Shown: positions 1 to 9,686 of the stretch, piece by piece
How the letters are laid out: each line of letters begins with the position of its first letter
Numbering within the stretch: position 1 is the stretch's first letter
Virus record (IMG/VR): IMGVR_UViG_3300023174_000036
Location: 186,001-250,000 of that record
Source of the DNA: a virus
Strand: one strand, 5' to 3'
DNA: 64,000 nt
Notes under the pieces: model-generated
The model's database searches: none
What the model was told of the DNA's origin: nothing
The model's input: the letters and a program-made list of their open reading frames with translations, nothing else
Program-made: the position numbers and the translations under genes

Positions 1-485
1 GGCAATGTGGGATATGCCACATCATATCTAATAGATCCGCCACCGCTGGTTGCAAATCCTGGTGTTCGCACTCCGTTTTGATCGCTGGCAATCAATACAC
101 GAATTAATCCCATTTTGCCCGCAGTTGGCCATCCTGTAAATGTTAAAGTTGCATCTCCTGCTAGAATGAATCTCTGCACAGGACCGTTAATTAAATCTAC
201 ATTAGAAGCTGTTGAAACAGTGCCTCCGCTAAAATACACGCCGTAAAATCTATTGTACAAGCCATTGCTTATAGTGCTACCATTTAGGTCGTTGTTAACA
301 ACTGCGTTGGTTGCGAGGTTGGCTTTCAACACTGCATTGGTTTGCAATGCGGTAAGTTCAGTTTTGGCAATGGCTAATCCTGCTGAAATAGCTGTAAAAT
401 TATCACGAAACCCTTGGCTGTTATTGTCAACACCTGCAACTGGGTAAGATGTGTTAATTGTTCCGACATTTATTTGACTGGTCAT
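1..485 (-). CDS. Tail-fibre-like structural protein, C-terminal part outside window
   Basis: The gene starts at the ATG at 485-483, which overlaps the stop of the upstream 871-residue gene as ATGA, and it runs off the left edge, so about 161 N-terminal residues are visible. An AGGA ribosome-binding site lies 7 bases before the start. The N-terminus (INVGTINTSYPVAG, then a GFRDNFTAI segment) is a diverged form of the motif found at the start of three other tail proteins in this operon. The visible part is Asn/Thr/Gly-rich and beta-type, with no catalytic motif. I infer a tail-fibre or baseplate-associated structural protein. Its full length and C-terminal domain cannot be seen. Confidence 0.8.
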   Translation of the reverse strand, partial: MTSQINVGTINTSYPVAGVDNNSQGFRDNFTAISAGLAIAKTELTALQTNAVLKANLATNAVVNNDLNGSTISNGLYNRFYGVYFSGGTVSTASNVDLINGPVQRFILAGDATLTFTGWPTAGKMGLIRVLIASDQNGVRTPGFATSGGGSIRYDVAYPTL

Positions 486-3097
486 ACTGTTATCCTATCG
501 TTTCTAAATACAAGATATTTATCGTTAATCGAACCGGTGACAGAATCTATTATGTATCTGTCCACTGTGTAATCTAAAGATTTAAAATCAAATTCGCTGT
601 GTTGGATATTTAATAAAATATCAGCACTTTTGCCCGCTTCGCAGTAACAAATTGGAATAGCCAACACAAATCCTAATTCTTGACTATTCCCAGGTTGTAT
701 ACTACGCATCCATAAAGGCATGTAGTTCCTCTCTGTTGCACCAGTATCTTTAATCCTGCTACGCCAATTGGTAATACTGTTTGGAAAATAGGTATTGACA
801 TTGGGATTTGAAACTTCGTAACCTGTGCTGTCGGCTGTGATTATTGGCTCCGGCCTAATGTTTTCCGGACTGTCGGCACCTAATGAATCCAAAGTTCTAC
901 TCCAAATATTGGTACTGCTATCGATAGTTATAGTATCGCTAGACAGCCCTGGTAATTGAATATTTCTTGGCAAATATTTGCCGTTTGGCTCTTGCGGGTC
1001 CACAACACTGACATATATCACTTCATATACTGTATCGGTAGTACCGGGCTGAATAGCAACTGCGGATTTAACCGGACCAAAAGCAAATCGTTTTCTTTTG
1101 TGATTCAAACCAATTGCACCAACAAACCTAGCGGCATCTTTGGTTTCTATACCAGCATATACCATCATGTTTAAATCAGTCTGAACTCCAAAATTAGCAT
1201 CATTGGTTCTATAAATGCTACTAGGTGTAAAAATAGAAGTATCGGTAATGAATGATTTCCAAAGAGCTCGTTGTGATTGTTTTAAGAACGGCTTGGTTCT
1301 GATATTGCTGAAACTTATATCGTTTGGGGTATCAATGTACAAGGTAAATGCGCGAGTAGTTGCACTATAGTCATATTGATCTCTAGCTTGCACGGTAAAC
1401 GTATATTGCTTGTCTATACTGGTAGTATCAAAATCAAAAGTTATAAATTTTCTACTTGAGCCAACTGTGTCGTAAAATCTCGTAAGGCCTTTGGATCCAG
1501 AAACAGCATCATAAAATTGATTGACCTTGCCTATAATTTCTCCGTCATAGTTTAGTGATAAACCTGGAGGCAGTGATCCACTTGTTAACGTATAAGAAAT
1601 AATTGCATCAGGTATGGTACTTGAAGCGGCCACATGCAAATTAGAAATAAAATTTGCATTGATGTTGCCCAAGTTGGCATCAGTTAGCCACGTTATTACA
1701 CTGTCAATCTCGCCAATAATACCAATAGTAAATGTTCTGGATGCAGTCGCACTGTCTTGTTTGTCTCCAAATCTAGTAGCAGTGATGGTGAAGTTATAAG
1801 TTTTTGTGATAGCTGGCTGATATGGAACCAGTCCGTATACCGTAGCAGTTTGTATATCAAAATTGGTACCTTTGGGTAACACACTCAAAGTTCCAATATA
1901 AAAACTGGTTCCTGTTGGTATGCTTACTTGTAGCGGTGTTAAGATAGTGAGACGATAACGTCCATTGCCTAAATTCTCCACCACACTGATTTTATAAAGT
2001 TGATCAGTTGCACCTGGGATTATGCCTTCAAAGTGGCAATAATATCCAGGCTGTATGGTTCCAGTAACGTTAGTTACAGTTATTTTATTTCCGTTTTTAA
2101 AATTGTCTGAAGGTAAAATATTGACTGCCTGAGCTTTTACTTCCTGATTGATCAATTCTAAATTATAAAACACATTGGAGTCATCATACAGTGCAACTGG
2201 TACAGTTAGATAGTTATTGGCTCTAAATAATCCTATGTTGGGGTTGGTAAGCCATGCTGGCTGTCTAAGATAAGTAACGTCAGCGGTGAATAGCTCATCG
2301 GCAAATCCATCTGTGGTAGTGGTGTCTGCTCTAAATTGGCCATCGCCCACAACAAATATTTTAAAAATTCTCTGAGCAATACTGGTACCATCGGACACAG
2401 TTACTTTAAATTGATAATTAACATTTAGTGTTGATGGTCGAAGATTGGGTAAATTATAATCATAAAAAACTCTATCGTAAATGTAACTATCAAATCCGTT
2501 GGTCGCTCGTAGACCAAAGTCAAAAGCTGCCGCATCATAGTATGTTTCGTCGTAAGTGCCGTTATTATCTGCTGGTTTAATCTTTATAGCAGGCAAAATA
2601 AATCCGCTAATTTTTCCATCTGACGACATGGTCAGTCCTGGAGGCAGTTTTCCATCGCCTGAAGATATAAAATATGTTAATTTTTGACCAGCACTGGTAT
2701 CCAGGTCAAATGCTTCAATTTGATAATTGATGTAAGTCTTGTCCAACACATACATTTGTTTATGTGTGCCAACTGCCAATCTTCCAGTTGTGGTTATGAA
2801 TTCCGGAGCATCTGCTCCGTCTATGGTTATAGAATATGTTCGGTCAGCTATTTCGCCTGAGGTAGATGTTGCTCTCACACAAAATGTAAACGTAGTAACG
2901 TCGGCAACTGAATATGGAGTTCCAGTAATTGTACTACCAACAATTTCCAACCCAGGCGGCAACTTACCTGAAATAACTTTGAATGTTGTTCCGCCAGCGT
3001 ACCCAGACACTAATGGCAATGGCCTATTAAAAATAGCCTGTTCTTGGAATGTTCCAAAAGTATAGCCTGACGGTTGTGACCAAATATTCAATGCCAT
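482..3097 (-). CDS. Large phage structural protein with putative Ig (He_PIG-like) repeats
   Basis: This 871-residue protein has repeated putative-Ig modules of the He_PIG type. The typical xxG-x-LPPGLxxxxxGxIxG core is seen near residues 40-60 (SGKLPPGLEI), 147-165 (GKLPPGLTMSSDGKISG) and 500-520 (SGSLPPGLSLNYDGEIIG), with a weaker copy near 400. Each is followed by a beta-rich half with an FTFxVxAxD pattern. The C-terminal part (about 620-871) has no repeats and ends in VFRNDRITV. There is no signal peptide. It lies between tail-fibre genes and its stop overlaps the next ATG. A baseplate or tail decoration protein that binds carbohydrate or other structural proteins is likely. The exact T4 equivalent is not recognised. 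Confidence 0.85.
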   Translation of the reverse strand: MALNIWSQPSGYTFGTFQEQAIFNRPLPLVSGYAGGTTFKVISGKLPPGLEIVGSTITGTPYSVADVTTFTFCVRATSTSGEIADRTYSITIDGADAPEFITTTGRLAVGTHKQMYVLDKTYINYQIEAFDLDTSAGQKLTYFISSGDGKLPPGLTMSSDGKISGFILPAIKIKPADNNGTYDETYYDAAAFDFGLRATNGFDSYIYDRVFYDYNLPNLRPSTLNVNYQFKVTVSDGTSIAQRIFKIFVVGDGQFRADTTTTDGFADELFTADVTYLRQPAWLTNPNIGLFRANNYLTVPVALYDDSNVFYNLELINQEVKAQAVNILPSDNFKNGNKITVTNVTGTIQPGYYCHFEGIIPGATDQLYKISVVENLGNGRYRLTILTPLQVSIPTGTSFYIGTLSVLPKGTNFDIQTATVYGLVPYQPAITKTYNFTITATRFGDKQDSATASRTFTIGIIGEIDSVITWLTDANLGNINANFISNLHVAASSTIPDAIISYTLTSGSLPPGLSLNYDGEIIGKVNQFYDAVSGSKGLTRFYDTVGSSRKFITFDFDTTSIDKQYTFTVQARDQYDYSATTRAFTLYIDTPNDISFSNIRTKPFLKQSQRALWKSFITDTSIFTPSSIYRTNDANFGVQTDLNMMVYAGIETKDAARFVGAIGLNHKRKRFAFGPVKSAVAIQPGTTDTVYEVIYVSVVDPQEPNGKYLPRNIQLPGLSSDTITIDSSTNIWSRTLDSLGADSPENIRPEPIITADSTGYEVSNPNVNTYFPNSITNWRSRIKDTGATERNYMPLWMRSIQPGNSQELGFVLAIPICYCEAGKSADILLNIQHSEFDFKSLDYTVDRYIIDSVTGSINDKYLVFRNDRITV
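515..522 (-). promoter_or_regulatory. Putative T4-late-type promoter GATAAATA
   Basis: On the minus strand this reads GATAAATA, one base from the T4 late consensus TATAAATA. It lies inside the 3' end of the 871-residue gene, 29 bases before the next start at 485. The same octamer precedes the Fe-S carrier gene and the 403-residue tail gene. A short AT-rich box can occur by chance, so this is tentative. Confidence 0.35.
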
Positions 3098-3109
3098 GCA
3101 TTTTCTCTG

Positions 3110-3661
3110 TTAAACAAATGTGCCAAAATTAAATCTGTTAGCGGACTGTGGACCAATAAAGGTGCCCATGTCAAACGTATAACCCTGAGCGTTGGTTTCG
3201 TAACCTGTGGGATTGTTAAATGATCCAAAGTCAACAGCAATGTTGTTGTTGGATTCAATCAGCAAGGCTATCATGGAGTTAAGAGCTACGATATCAATGC
3301 CATAAACACTGGCTTTTACATCGCCTGCTCCGACAATATCTCTGTTATTTAAATTTAAATTGCCGCCCAGTGCGGGCGTAATATCTTCTACTAATCGTGT
3401 GTTGGCTTTTAAATTTACTGTGTTATCAGTTGCGGTCAGTGTAACTGAGTTATCTGTACTGGTAATACTTTTAAACTGTAATATAGTGCTGGTTTTACCC
3501 TTTAGTACAGCAACGCCTGCGCCTAGATTAACACCGTCATTGATCTGTGCATCGCTGTCTAACAACGTAAAATTAGCATTGACTTTGTTGAATGCCGTGC
3601 GCAAATCGTCACCAGTACCGTCATTCGCATATCCACCTATTTCAATTCTTTGTATTGGCAT
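3110..3661 (-). CDS. Short tail-fibre protein with NDGTGD N-terminal motif
   Basis: This 183-residue protein begins with IEIGGYANDGTGDDLRTAF, then NKVNANFTLLD. The same N-terminal module occurs in the 1515- and 3290-residue tail proteins of this operon, so it is probably a common docking or trimerisation segment. Most of the rest is beta-rich with Asn/Thr repeats. The C-terminus has a repeated DFGSFNNPTG / DMGTFIGP / NFGTFV pattern. A GGAG ribosome-binding site precedes the ATG. It is far shorter than its relatives, so it may be a minor fibre or a connector. The structural role is inferred from the motif and position. Confidence 0.85.
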   Translation of the reverse strand: MPIQRIEIGGYANDGTGDDLRTAFNKVNANFTLLDSDAQINDGVNLGAGVAVLKGKTSTILQFKSITSTDNSVTLTATDNTVNLKANTRLVEDITPALGGNLNLNNRDIVGAGDVKASVYGIDIVALNSMIALLIESNNNIAVDFGSFNNPTGYETNAQGYTFDMGTFIGPQSANRFNFGTFV

Positions 3662-3674
3662 GTTCTGCTCCGTT

Positions 3675-4448
3675 TTATATATTTACCGTTTCTAGAAACT
3701 CTAAAGTCTTGATGAGTTCAGCATACTTTTTAGGGCTCAAATAAGGTGCCAGCGCCATGCGATTGTGTCCCGGCACGTACTGATGCAAGTTGCTGGTGCT
3801 ACTCATGCCTTTTACATCGTTTTCAGTATAGGTCTTGCTCATTCTAACCACTGTTGCTGTAGTTGCTTTAATGTCCACAATGTTGCGACCAATGTGTACA
3901 TCAGTAGGAGCCGCACCTATTCTACGGGCAAACTGTATTAGTTCCATAGCCGCATGAGGTTTGATAATGTATCCGTAAGCACCCCATAGGAACTCGCCTA
4001 CACCGTGCCAAATATTTCTTGCTGGCGGATGCCATACATCTACTGGGTCATTTAAACTGGCATCCACTTTGCCTTCATAACTATCAACGAACACATCGTA
4101 TGGTTCCAGTTTCAGTACACCGTTAAACTTGTCCAACAAGTCATCTGGCAGTGGTCGAATAAAAACACCATCGTGTTCCAAGATAATAATGGGTTCGTCC
4201 AACTTGACACATTTCATCCACAGTTCAAAGTGGCTGAGAAAGCAACCTTGATGTCCAGGATTGTCAATAAGGTCTCTAGTTAAGAATCTAGTGATTCCAT
4301 ACTTGGCAAACAGTTCTGGAGCATTGTATCCCAACACCGCGTTGTGTACTTCTGGCTCAATGCCAAACTTGCGAGCAGCCTCAATGGCTTCAGCACCAAC
4401 CATACGGCTGTGTTCACTTTCTTGTAGTATAATAACAAATGCTTTCAT
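3675..4448 (-). CDS. Glycosyltransferase, family 25-like
   Basis: This 257-residue protein matches the GT25 (LPS galactosyltransferase-like) pattern: an N-terminal FVIILQESEHSR strand, then PGHQGCFLSHFELWMKCV near residues 82-100, and PIIILEHDGVF near 105-116, which is the place of the usual EDD metal-binding motif, here EHD. A WGAYGYIIKPHAA segment near 175-188 fits the second half of the fold. Family members transfer sugar from a nucleotide-sugar to LPS or collagen. The start overlaps the upstream adhesin stop as ATGA, so the two are coupled. Its place among tail-fibre genes suggests it glycosylates a virion protein or remodels the host surface, which is inference. Confidence 0.8.
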   Translation of the reverse strand: MKAFVIILQESEHSRMVGAEAIEAARKFGIEPEVHNAVLGYNAPELFAKYGITRFLTRDLIDNPGHQGCFLSHFELWMKCVKLDEPIIILEHDGVFIRPLPDDLLDKFNGVLKLEPYDVFVDSYEGKVDASLNDPVDVWHPPARNIWHGVGEFLWGAYGYIIKPHAAMELIQFARRIGAAPTDVHIGRNIVDIKATTATVVRMSKTYTENDVKGMSSTSNLHQYVPGHNRMALAPYLSPKKYAELIKTLEFLETVNI

Positions 4449-5137
4449 GGGTAGCCAAATCTTGTTCGATATGTGGTATACAGCGACTGAACGTTGGCCA
4501 GAGTTAACACACCATTATACACTTTGATAAATCCTATATCAGCTGTTTGTACTTCACTGCCTGATGAACGACTGAACAATCGCAACTGATTGAAACCTCC
4601 GCCACCAGCATTGGTGCCGGTGAACGATGTGCCAGTTGGCGAGGAACTGGTTGCAGAATATAGTTGTCCTAGACCTGTTGAAGTGTTCCAAGTAGCCCAA
4701 TCAAGGTGCCAGAAGAGATCAGCACCCGATGACGGCAGGTTAACTGCAAAGTTTGGATAGAATGTTTGGTCGTGGCCGTTGTACAGGCCCATAAGCCAGT
4801 CTTTGCTGGCTTCGCTTTGTGTGTTCAATAATCTACCATCAGCAGTTGCTATGCGTTTGTAGGCCATGAACACTGTGTAACTTTGTCCAGTGACATAGTC
4901 AGGACCACCATAGATAACATCAGTGCCCACGTTGTTGCTTTTTCTAAATACCCCACCGTTGGAAGATTGCCAAGTGATACTACTGCCAGCATTGGCCACT
5001 GTGATAGTATGTGCGCCGGCGCCAGCCACTGTGCTTCCTGTAGTAGGCACAGCAGAATAGTTGGCTGCATCTAAATCGTATACCAGTGTGGGAAGGCTTG
5101 TTCCATAACTGGTCATTAATGCTGTTACGCCTGTCAT
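4445..5137 (-). CDS. LamG/concanavalin-A-like tail adhesin
   Basis: This 230-residue, beta-rich protein looks like a concanavalin A/LamG-type jelly roll. An early LVYDLDAANYSAVP segment (residues 17-30) is the usual opening of phage LamG domains. SYTVFMAYKRI and GFIKVYNGVLTLANVQSLY (about 200-220) match the paired strands at the start and end of the fold. There is no signal peptide and no enzyme motif. It sits directly downstream of the 1515-residue fibre and its stop overlaps the glycosyltransferase start. Carbohydrate binding at the fibre tip is the likely role, inferred from fold and context. Confidence 0.75.
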   Translation of the reverse strand: MTGVTALMTSYGTSLPTLVYDLDAANYSAVPTTGSTVAGAGAHTITVANAGSSITWQSSNGGVFRKSNNVGTDVIYGGPDYVTGQSYTVFMAYKRIATADGRLLNTQSEASKDWLMGLYNGHDQTFYPNFAVNLPSSGADLFWHLDWATWNTSTGLGQLYSATSSSPTGTSFTGTNAGGGGFNQLRLFSRSSGSEVQTADIGFIKVYNGVLTLANVQSLYTTYRTRFGYP

Positions 5138-5138
5138 A

Positions 5139-8100
5139 TTATGTTAGTCCTACACCGTTGATGTACCAGGTAGTGGCAGCTACCTTGACTGCTGTGGCCA
5201 TACCATTTGCGGCCAGAGTTCTTGAACCTGTTGATGTGCCACCTGCCAATCTCAGTGTGTCTGTGGCAATAGCAATGCTGACTGTGGTAGCACTTGATCC
5301 AGCAATAAATGTGAGAGTGGTTCCTATTGGATAGGCCACTGAAGCATTGGCTGGAATTGTTATTGTTTGACTTGCTGTGGTTACATAAATGTGTTTGCCA
5401 GCATCACCTATGGCCAATGTGGCAGTGGTAGCAGTGGCACTTTGTGGCAAGCCCAAGTAGCCTAAACTTGCGGCTGTACTTGATGTGGTAGCAGTTGCCG
5501 CAAAGCCAGTAATAGGTGCACCGCTTGCACCAATGTTCAATGCTGTGGTAGCACTGCCAGCAATGGTAACTGAAGTTTGACTTGCATCATTCAACACGGC
5601 TGTAGCAGTTAGTACAGCAACATTGTTGATCTTGTAGGACTTGCCTGAAGCAATGTTCCAATGTTCACTTGCAGTCCAGTTGGTATTGGCATTGTCCCAG
5701 ACTATGGTTTTATCAGTAGTACCTTTCAGTGTGATACCGCCGCCATCAGCTGTGGTGTTGGTTGGTGATGCAACACTGCCAAGTTCAATGTTCTTGTCAT
5801 CAACTGTGACAGTTGTTGAATTGATAGTGGTTGTGGTACCGTTAACAACCAAGTCGCCAGCAATGGTAGTAGTGCCGCCTGCCGCGCCCATGTTCAGCGT
5901 AGTGGCCGCACCAAATGCGTTAACTGTAGTTGATATTGTGTTGAATACATTTTGTGTGGCTGTGCCAATGATACTGCCTGGCACGGTTAACGTACCGTCC
6001 TTGGCAAACGTCCACGTAAACTGACTACTATCTTGTGTTGTGAGTTTTATGGCCGTGCCGTTGGCAAACATATTGAAAGCATTGTTGAGATTGGTTACAT
6101 TGGTATCTGTACCTTGATTCCAAAGATAGCCAATGGTGCCATTGTTATGATAGAATTGAGCATCAACGGTTTTGTTATTTTCCGCTGTGGGCATTGCTAA
6201 CGTAGAACGAATAAATGTTCCAGCATAGCTGTCTACAAAAAAGTTAAAGAATTTACTAGACACAGCCGATTGTGGTGTAATAGATAAATTACCTGTGGTG
6301 TTGGTAATACCCGTTGGCAATTTTAATGAGCCGTTTGTACCAAATGTAAAGTCCACATTAGCATATGAAAGAGCACCACTGCCAGCCGGTGGGCTGGTTA
6401 CACCGGCATATCTTGTTCGGATAACTAAATCTTCTTCTGGATCAGTTTGGATTATGTTAGGAACCTGCAACTTGCCATTGCTCAACAAGGTCACGGATTC
6501 AGTGCCCGAGGTAATCTCCACACTGGTCAGTAATGCTTGCCAAGTGGCGTAGCTGTCTCGAACAAGTACCAATGCGGCTCTAAGTTCAGCATACGTTGCA
6601 GATGTAATAGGAGGCTGAAATATCAGCGGCGTTGGTGGACTGGTTGGTGCACCTTGCTGTATTTGCCAAGCTGTTAACAGCTGAGCTATCAACCCAGCGG
6701 CAGTTGGGCCAGTTGCGCTCCACGCTATAAATGGCCAATTAGAAGATGTGAGACCCGAAGTAGTGGCCTGTGCCTGATAACTGGCTCGTACCCCGGCCCA
6801 AAAAGTCAAACTATCGGTATAGGCTGTGGCCGCGACAGTGATTTCAACATCGCTTGCTTGACCAATAACAGCTGAGTTAGGCAATGATAAACTACCAGTT
6901 GTGCCAAAGGTCCATGCCGCTGAGACGGGCGATGCACCCCAAGTAGAGGCTCTTACTTGTACATTACCATCGTTGACCAACTTGACATATTGAAAGTCAT
7001 CGCCCAAGTACAGTTCAGTGGTGCCGCCTATCTGGCCTGCGGTCAAGTGTACGTGATCACCGTCACCGGCTGCGGTTGGGTAAATTTTTAATGCTTGTGT
7101 GGCCGAACCTCCTTGAGGTTTAAGGATAATGGAGTGTCCAACTCCGCTGCCACTGCTGCCATCTGCAATGATGCCACCTTGAGGTAATGTTAACTCACCA
7201 GTATTTCCGGTAAAGGTCCAACCAGTAAATGCCGTTACAGTGTTTCCTTCCGCGGTGTTGGACGAATATGGTCCAATGAGAATTGCGTTGTTATTGATTT
7301 CAATTTTATTTTGAGTAAATAGAGTAGGACCACCCCCACCTAAGCTATTAACAGTATACCGCCCAAGAACAATCTTATTGCCATTAACGTTAATGCTACT
7401 ACCACTGCCCAATGAAGGGTCGCCGTTTAGAATATTAGTAACTGAGGTATCAATAGTGATGCCGGCGTTATCTGCAACTGACTGACTTATGGCAATAGCA
7501 GAAACTGTTGAACTTGCAGATCCACCACCTAAGTCAGTGATAGTATTATTGCTGATATAAGGATTCGCACCATTCGGTACTATCTTAAGATAACCATCTG
7601 GAAATGTCAAGCTACCATCTGTGCCAAATGTAAAATTATGTGGAACTGTGCTTGAGGTTGAAAAAGATACACTACGGATACCCGTATTGTTAGGCAGTGT
7701 GCCGTCTACTCTACCACTCACACGCTGCCAGGTTGGATGTGCTGGATCGTATTGTCCTTGAGTTGTAAACGCCTGTGTTATGGTGCCAGTAAACGAATTA
7801 GGCTGACCACCGGATGTTTCATACACCACACCCATACCCGTGCCCAGAGCCAGTCCAGTCACATAGGTCACAAACGCAGGGGTTCCGAACAGGGCAAACT
7901 CAATCTGTTGACTATTGCGTTGATACCATCCCTGTATAAATGTGCCGTTTACTGTTATGTCTCTTGAGAAGGCTGTTGCATTGTTATAGGTCGGACTGGT
8001 GGTAACCACTGTTTTCTGAGTGGTAACTGCAAGCGCAGTGTCTACCGCAGATTTAATGGTGTTGCTGGGAAATGTCAAGCTACCATCTGTGCTAAGACTC

Positions 8101-9686
8101 AATGTGCTGCCACCGTTGACCAAACTGCTTACACTGCCAAGCCAGGCTGTGGTCTGCACTGTGGCATTGGGGAATGTCAAGAGGCCATTTTTATCAAACT
8201 GCCAAGTGCGTAATGTTGTTCCATCATCTGTTCTTATGAATACTCTGCCATTCTCTCCGTCAGCAACAACTGCCGCTGTTAGATCGTTTCGAGTCTCTAC
8301 AGGTAATCCTTGATCAGATAATCCTTGATAGACGGTTGTGCCTACACTGACCAATGTGAGATTATTGTTTTTGGTAATTACACCTGGAACTCTCAAAGCG
8401 CCAGTGTTCTCAAAGCTGAATGTGTTGGTGCCTGCCACAATGTCAATGTTGCGTTGCAGTTCTTTGTATGCTAGGTAATTATCGCTTGCGGTCTTGGCTG
8501 TGGGCGCCATATTACCGGGTACTGGTAATTGTCCGCCAGTTGGCTGATAACCCACCACTAATGGATATGCTGTGTAGCTGGGCATACCTGCCCACGGTCT
8601 TGCACCTCGGCCAGCATTAATCTGCGCATCTTCAGTACGTATATCTATCCACGCTTGCTCAGATCCCATCCAATTTTCTAGAGCAGTTCGTATTGTGGCT
8701 GTATCTGTACTGGCACCAGCTCGATAGATTTTAGCTGAGACAATTTGATTCACATTGGTCAGTGTAGCTGACTGTGCTGGTAAAGTCAATGTGCCATCCG
8801 AGCCAAGGCTCACTGTGCGAGCACCGTTGACCAAACTGCTTACACTGCCACTGCTGGCAGTAACAACGCCACTGCCATCTATACTTAGGCCAGAGCCAAT
8901 TTTGATACCACCCAATATGGATGCGGATGCTGTGGGCAATGTGTAAGCACTGGGTATAGATCCGTAGGTAACTTCTTTAGTTGTGGTGTTGTAAAACAAA
9001 ACATTACTGGGTGTGGCATCGGTTCTAATAGGATTAACATAGAAACTATTGGTTTGGGCACTGACGCCATTGAGCGGTGCATTTACAGCATTAAGAATAA
9101 TTGTGTTAGCGGGTTGACTAGTTTGACCAGCTAGTTTACCAATAGCTATTGAATATGCACCCTGACTAGTTTGGCCAGATTGCCTACCAATAGAAATAGC
9201 ACCGGTACCTTGTGTGTCGTTCCCAGACAAATAACCAATAGCAATAGCATCATTTCTTTGTGTGGTTGTTCCAGCGTATGTTCCAATAGCCACTGCCGCG
9301 CCACCTTGTGTGTCGTTTCCGGCGTACGAACCAACAGCAACGGTTGCGCCGCCTTGAGCTATGTTACCAGCACTGTTACCAATTGCTATTCTAGTTGGAC
9401 CAAACTCATTGTTAGTGTTGGCCACTGGCCAAACGGCCAGAGCCGCCCCAGTTAACAATATTTTGTTATTGGCATCATCATAGGTCACAGTGATGTTGGT
9501 GTGACTGGCATGATTGAACATGGGTGCCGCATAGTCCTGCGCCAGCTCTCTCAAGTCTGCACTAGTGCCACCTGTCAAGGTATACAGTTCAGTAAAGTTT
9601 TGATTTATTTTATCAAACGCTGAGCGAAGTGTGTCACCGGTTTTATCGTTGACACTTTGTCCAATATTAACATTTAATTTAGTCAT
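5139..9686 (-). CDS. Very large tail fibre with YadA-like beta-roll and GxLxxP repeats
   Basis: This 1515-residue fibre starts with the shared motif (NIGQSVNDKTGDTLRSAF). Residues of about 95-200 form a run of AIGxxAGxxxQGxxxVAIG repeats like the left-handed beta-roll head of YadA-type trimeric adhesins. Through most of the rest, about ten copies of a FGxxGxLxFP motif recur (for example TFGTDGSLTFP). The C-terminal part has the phage-fibre segment DLVVNGTTTTINSTTVTVDD and a glycine/threonine-rich end without a chaperone motif. Its ATG shares one base with the stop of the 3290-residue gene (TAATG). A homotrimeric receptor-binding fibre is likely. Confidence 0.9.
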   Translation of the reverse strand: MTKLNVNIGQSVNDKTGDTLRSAFDKINQNFTELYTLTGGTSADLRELAQDYAAPMFNHASHTNITVTYDDANNKILLTGAALAVWPVANTNNEFGPTRIAIGNSAGNIAQGGATVAVGSYAGNDTQGGAAVAIGTYAGTTTQRNDAIAIGYLSGNDTQGTGAISIGRQSGQTSQGAYSIAIGKLAGQTSQPANTIILNAVNAPLNGVSAQTNSFYVNPIRTDATPSNVLFYNTTTKEVTYGSIPSAYTLPTASASILGGIKIGSGLSIDGSGVVTASSGSVSSLVNGARTVSLGSDGTLTLPAQSATLTNVNQIVSAKIYRAGASTDTATIRTALENWMGSEQAWIDIRTEDAQINAGRGARPWAGMPSYTAYPLVVGYQPTGGQLPVPGNMAPTAKTASDNYLAYKELQRNIDIVAGTNTFSFENTGALRVPGVITKNNNLTLVSVGTTVYQGLSDQGLPVETRNDLTAAVVADGENGRVFIRTDDGTTLRTWQFDKNGLLTFPNATVQTTAWLGSVSSLVNGGSTLSLSTDGSLTFPSNTIKSAVDTALAVTTQKTVVTTSPTYNNATAFSRDITVNGTFIQGWYQRNSQQIEFALFGTPAFVTYVTGLALGTGMGVVYETSGGQPNSFTGTITQAFTTQGQYDPAHPTWQRVSGRVDGTLPNNTGIRSVSFSTSSTVPHNFTFGTDGSLTFPDGYLKIVPNGANPYISNNTITDLGGGSASSTVSAIAISQSVADNAGITIDTSVTNILNGDPSLGSGSSINVNGNKIVLGRYTVNSLGGGGPTLFTQNKIEINNNAILIGPYSSNTAEGNTVTAFTGWTFTGNTGELTLPQGGIIADGSSGSGVGHSIILKPQGGSATQALKIYPTAAGDGDHVHLTAGQIGGTTELYLGDDFQYVKLVNDGNVQVRASTWGASPVSAAWTFGTTGSLSLPNSAVIGQASDVEITVAATAYTDSLTFWAGVRASYQAQATTSGLTSSNWPFIAWSATGPTAAGLIAQLLTAWQIQQGAPTSPPTPLIFQPPITSATYAELRAALVLVRDSYATWQALLTSVEITSGTESVTLLSNGKLQVPNIIQTDPEEDLVIRTRYAGVTSPPAGSGALSYANVDFTFGTNGSLKLPTGITNTTGNLSITPQSAVSSKFFNFFVDSYAGTFIRSTLAMPTAENNKTVDAQFYHNNGTIGYLWNQGTDTNVTNLNNAFNMFANGTAIKLTTQDSSQFTWTFAKDGTLTVPGSIIGTATQNVFNTISTTVNAFGAATTLNMGAAGGTTTIAGDLVVNGTTTTINSTTVTVDDKNIELGSVASPTNTTADGGGITLKGTTDKTIVWDNANTNWTASEHWNIASGKSYKINNVAVLTATAVLNDASQTSVTIAGSATTALNIGASGAPITGFAATATTSSTAASLGYLGLPQSATATTATLAIGDAGKHIYVTTASQTITIPANASVAYPIGTTLTFIAGSSATTVSIAIATDTLRLAGGTSTGSRTLAANGMATAVKVAATTWYINGVGLT
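7600..7624. repeat. Direct repeat 1, copy a (25 bp)
   Basis: This 25-bp stretch is identical to 8068-8092. Both encode the GSLTFP part of the fibre repeat, so the conservation is at DNA level and could allow recombination between modules of the 1515-residue fibre gene. Confidence 0.85.
8068..8092. repeat. Direct repeat 1, copy b (25 bp)
   Basis: This is the second exact copy of the 25-bp repeat at 7600-7624, in the same orientation within the fibre gene. Confidence 0.85.
8111..8139. repeat. Direct repeat 2, copy a (29 bp)
   Basis: This 29-bp stretch is identical to 8822-8850. It encodes the GSVSSLVNG segment that precedes a GxLxxP module in the fibre. The match ends sharply on both sides, which fits recent duplication or gene conversion of fibre modules. 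Confidence 0.85.
8822..8850. repeat. Direct repeat 2, copy b (29 bp)
   Basis: This is the second exact copy of the 29-bp repeat at 8111-8139, in the same orientation, about 0.7 kb away within the same fibre gene. Confidence 0.85.

Noticed and set aside
3680-3687. GGTAAATA as a late promoter before the 183-residue tail gene
   Set aside because: Two bases differ from the late consensus and it lies within the glycosyltransferase gene end, so chance is as likely.
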